Assembly (NCBI GenBank): GCA_002342805.1
Contig: DDQW01000049.1
Span: 1-43,685 of the forward strand
Length of the DNA stretch: 43,685 nt
Direction: 5' to 3'
From: Clostridiales bacterium UBA2432
Lineage (GTDB): Bacteria > Bacillota > Clostridia > Lachnospirales > Vallitaleaceae
Below are positions 41,856-43,685 of this stretch, piece by piece. The position numbers were made by a program, and so were the translations under genes. Position 1 is the stretch's first letter. Each line of letters starts with the position of its first letter. The notes under the pieces were generated by a model. It saw nothing but the letters and a program-made list of their open reading frames with translations. It was not told where the DNA came from and did no database searches.

Positions 41856-43427
41856 AAGAAAGATATTAATACCGGACATAAGTTTCTCTTTAATTTCATT
41901 TTCATAAGCTTTGGGGACATACTTTTTAACTTTTGCCCATTTCATATCAAAACTAAAACGCTGGTCAAAATCATAGGGCACGATATCACTTGTCTTAAGG
42001 TACCATTTAGATAAATCAAGGTGCATTTTTGCAATTTCTGATTGAAAGTTTTGATTATCAATCTGGTTAATCTTTTCATCTGGATCATTCCTTAAGTCAT
42101 AGAACTCATCTTGTCCTAAAACTCTTGATACTAATTTATAGTGATGATTTCTAATCATAACGCTTTTTGCATGGGCTTCATCATCAGTCTGAGCTTTGAG
42201 CCTAGGATAGTATAGATGAAAGGGTTTAACGCCACCCGATCTACCCGCATGAAACTCATCACAATGTATTTCTTCCGGTAGGCGACCACCTTCACAGCAA
42301 ACATAGTCACGATTTTCTGCCGTCCTGTTCTCAACAATAGGTCTTAAACTTTTACCAAAATGGGTATGGGTTTTCTCTAAACCGGCATAATCCTGGATAG
42401 TTGCATAAAAATCCACAAGTTCTGCCAAACTGTTGCTTATTCCTGCATCAACCTTGTCCCTTTTGGGTGGTTTAATAAGTAGAGGTACATTTGTCAAGCA
42501 ATCTTCAAATGAATTTTGCGCCTTCTCTGAAACACCATAGTCTCCTGTATAGTCCCCATGGTCTGACAAAAAGAGTATGAGAGAATTATCATATTCTCCT
42601 GCTTCCTTAAGAGCATTGCACAACTTTTCAAACATTTTATCCACTTTCATGCACATGCCAAGATATGTTGCCCTTAGCTCGTCCCATTCTTCTTCTGTAA
42701 AATCATCAAGTTTTTGGTTTTCTCTGATCAAGTTGAGTATTTTCGCCTTGCCGACGGTATCTTCCGCTTTTATTCTCTTCTTAAGCAAGAGTCGATCAAT
42801 AGCACTAAAGAAAGGTTCTTCTACTTGATATGGCGGATGGGGATTAATTAAGGCTAAAAAAAGACATAAGGGTTGGTCATCTTTTTTATTTCTAATCTGC
42901 TTAATGGCTGCATCCAAATCTTCGTCATCAGGTCCATAGTTCACCCCACTCTGGTCAACCCCTAGTTCACCCTTATAAAATGAATAGTAACCATGATCAC
43001 CAACACCTACACGTGTCTTATCGACCGGACCTGGAGTTTCAGGTCCATCTCCACCATAATATACTTCCGAAACATGACTTTCGATCAAGCCCTCAACTTG
43101 GCCTGCAATCAAATCATTTCTTGCATTCATCCATACATAATAACCGGCATCTTTCAATTCTTTGAAAATAGTGCTTTCTCCTTCTCTAAGAAGGTGGCTC
43201 ATTGTCCTATGGCCGTTAACATGGGGATATAAACCCGTTGTAAAACTGCACCGACTAGGAACACAAACTGTATTTTGACAAAAGGCATTCCTAAAAGATA
43301 CACCCTCATGCTGTGCAAAGTAATCTATATAAGGTGTTTGGGAAGCCGGGTTTCCGAGGTGCCTTAAAGCATCTGCTCTCATTTGATCCGGATTAAAAAT
43401 AATAATATTGGGTTTTTTCATCATCAT
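41823..43427 (-). CDS. Sulfatase (formylglycine-dependent, Cys type)
   Basis: 534 residues. The N-terminal metal site PNIIIFNPDQMRADAL and the signature CVPSRCSFTTGLYPHVNGH give a C-x-P-S-R motif; its Cys is converted to formylglycine, which in anaerobes is done by an AtsB-type radical-SAM enzyme (not in the window). The second metal-site Asp-His is in LILFLSDHGDYTGDYG. There is no signal peptide, so it is cytoplasmic. Such enzymes remove sulfate from sugars or from aryl or choline esters; the substrate is not known. The start is the first of three ATGs (43427), 6 bases after AAGG, overlapping the upstream gene stop as ATGA. Confidence 0.92.
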   Translation of the reverse strand: MMMKKPNIIIFNPDQMRADALRHLGNPASQTPYIDYFAQHEGVSFRNAFCQNTVCVPSRCSFTTGLYPHVNGHRTMSHLLREGESTIFKELKDAGYYVWMNARNDLIAGQVEGLIESHVSEVYYGGDGPETPGPVDKTRVGVGDHGYYSFYKGELGVDQSGVNYGPDDEDLDAAIKQIRNKKDDQPLCLFLALINPHPPYQVEEPFFSAIDRLLLKKRIKAEDTVGKAKILNLIRENQKLDDFTEEEWDELRATYLGMCMKVDKMFEKLCNALKEAGEYDNSLILFLSDHGDYTGDYGVSEKAQNSFEDCLTNVPLLIKPPKRDKVDAGISNSLAELVDFYATIQDYAGLEKTHTHFGKSLRPIVENRTAENRDYVCCEGGRLPEEIHCDEFHAGRSGGVKPFHLYYPRLKAQTDDEAHAKSVMIRNHHYKLVSRVLGQDEFYDLRNDPDEKINQIDNQNFQSEIAKMHLDLSKWYLKTSDIVPYDFDQRFSFDMKWAKVKKYVPKAYENEIKEKLMSGINIFLLIQECRDRFL

Positions 43428-43685
43428 CTTCTACCTTTCATAACAAATTCTTTACTGTATACCTTAAAGTAATCGGTGTGCCCTTCTAATTGTGCAAGCT
43501 TATTGTCAATTTCTTCTTGGCTATATTGTTTATGGTTTGATACTAAATCCTTTGCAAGAGCATGTAACTCTTTATGAACATCGTACAATTTTTGGAACTC
43601 TTGATTACCACTACCATTTTCTTTGATTATTTCATAGTGTTTACCAACACTACATTCAGTATGGCTTTGAATATCCTCTTCTGTG
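43424..43685 (-). CDS. C-terminal CZB (chemoreceptor zinc-binding) domain of a protein cut by the window edge
   Basis: The last 86 codons of a gene that enters from the right edge. They carry the CZB pattern: SHTECSVGKHYE (His and Cys zinc ligands), then LYDVHKELHALAKDL (two His ligands). CZB domains sense zinc or hypochlorite at the end of chemoreceptors and of diguanylate cyclases such as DgcZ. The part before it is outside the window, so the effector domain is unknown. The stop codon (43426-43424) overlaps the sulfatase start as ATGA. Confidence 0.75.
   Translation of the reverse strand, partial: TEEDIQSHTECSVGKHYEIIKENGSGNQEFQKLYDVHKELHALAKDLVSNHKQYSQEEIDNKLAQLEGHTDYFKVYSKEFVMKGRR

Noticed and set aside
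1..43685. CRISPR arrays, tRNA/rRNA genes, insertion sequences, prophage genes
   Set aside because: None was seen: no regularly spaced repeats, no transposase or integrase motifs, no cloverleaf or rRNA signature.

Overview
The window reads as a stretch of a low-GC Gram-positive chromosome, most likely an anaerobic member of the Clostridia (Bacillota). The reasons are strong AAGGAGG-type ribosome binding sites, AT-rich codon use, a tungsten-type aldehyde:ferredoxin oxidoreductase (AOR), many PTS and ABC carbohydrate systems, SLH-domain surface proteins, and EAL-CBS-GGDEF and CZB signalling proteins. The exact genus cannot be fixed from the sequence. Most genes lie on the minus strand. I saw no rRNA, tRNA, CRISPR array, phage or intact insertion sequence.

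Region 1 (1-6.3 kb, all minus) is a tungsten/molybdenum-cofactor locus in two transcription units. Each is preceded by an RNA matching the Moco/Tuco (molybdenum or tungsten cofactor) riboswitch. The first unit encodes AOR, two MoaD/ThiS-like proteins and a ThiF/MoeB-like adenylyltransferase. The second encodes a surface module: an FMN-binding lipoprotein, a lipoprotein with three degenerate sulfite-oxidase-like domains, an ECF-type S component and another lipoprotein cut by the window edge.

Region 2 (6.3-10.3 kb) holds a DUF4395 membrane protein, an ABC-F ATPase flanked by an intact SOUL heme-binding gene and the 3' remnant of a second SOUL gene, and a Phd-antitoxin/Uma2-nuclease fusion behind a promoter filled with TTAGCT repeats.

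Region 3 (10.4-19.4 kb) is a self-contained mannitol-type PTS operon: EIIA, a P-loop sugar/nucleoside-type kinase, EIICB, an L-sorbose-1-phosphate-reductase-like dehydrogenase, HPr and Enzyme I. A MtlR/LicR-type regulator and an aldo/keto reductase are transcribed divergently.

Region 4 (19.4-28.3 kb) has an SLH-BsuPI surface protein, an esterase-like hydrolase with a pair of half-size permeases, a LacI-type regulator, and a carbohydrate ABC importer divergent from a ManD/RspA-like acid-sugar dehydratase. Two near-identical LacI-type palindromes sit at the importer promoter.

Region 5 (28.4-37.3 kb) contains a large stalk-domain lipoprotein, a yybP-ykoY-type manganese riboswitch in front of two eroded genes (an N-terminally shortened hydrolase and an internally deleted GDT1/UPF0016 protein), an HlyD/ABC-2 export cluster, DUF2200 and YitT.

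Region 6 (37.4-43.7 kb) has a 580-residue protein I do not recognise, a DUF1801 protein, a small exported peptide translationally coupled to a small alarmone synthetase, a heavily deleted EAL-CBS-GGDEF pseudogene, a sulfatase, and the C-terminal CZB domain of a protein that runs off the right edge. Internal deletions recur between 30 and 42 kb, which suggests ongoing gene loss.
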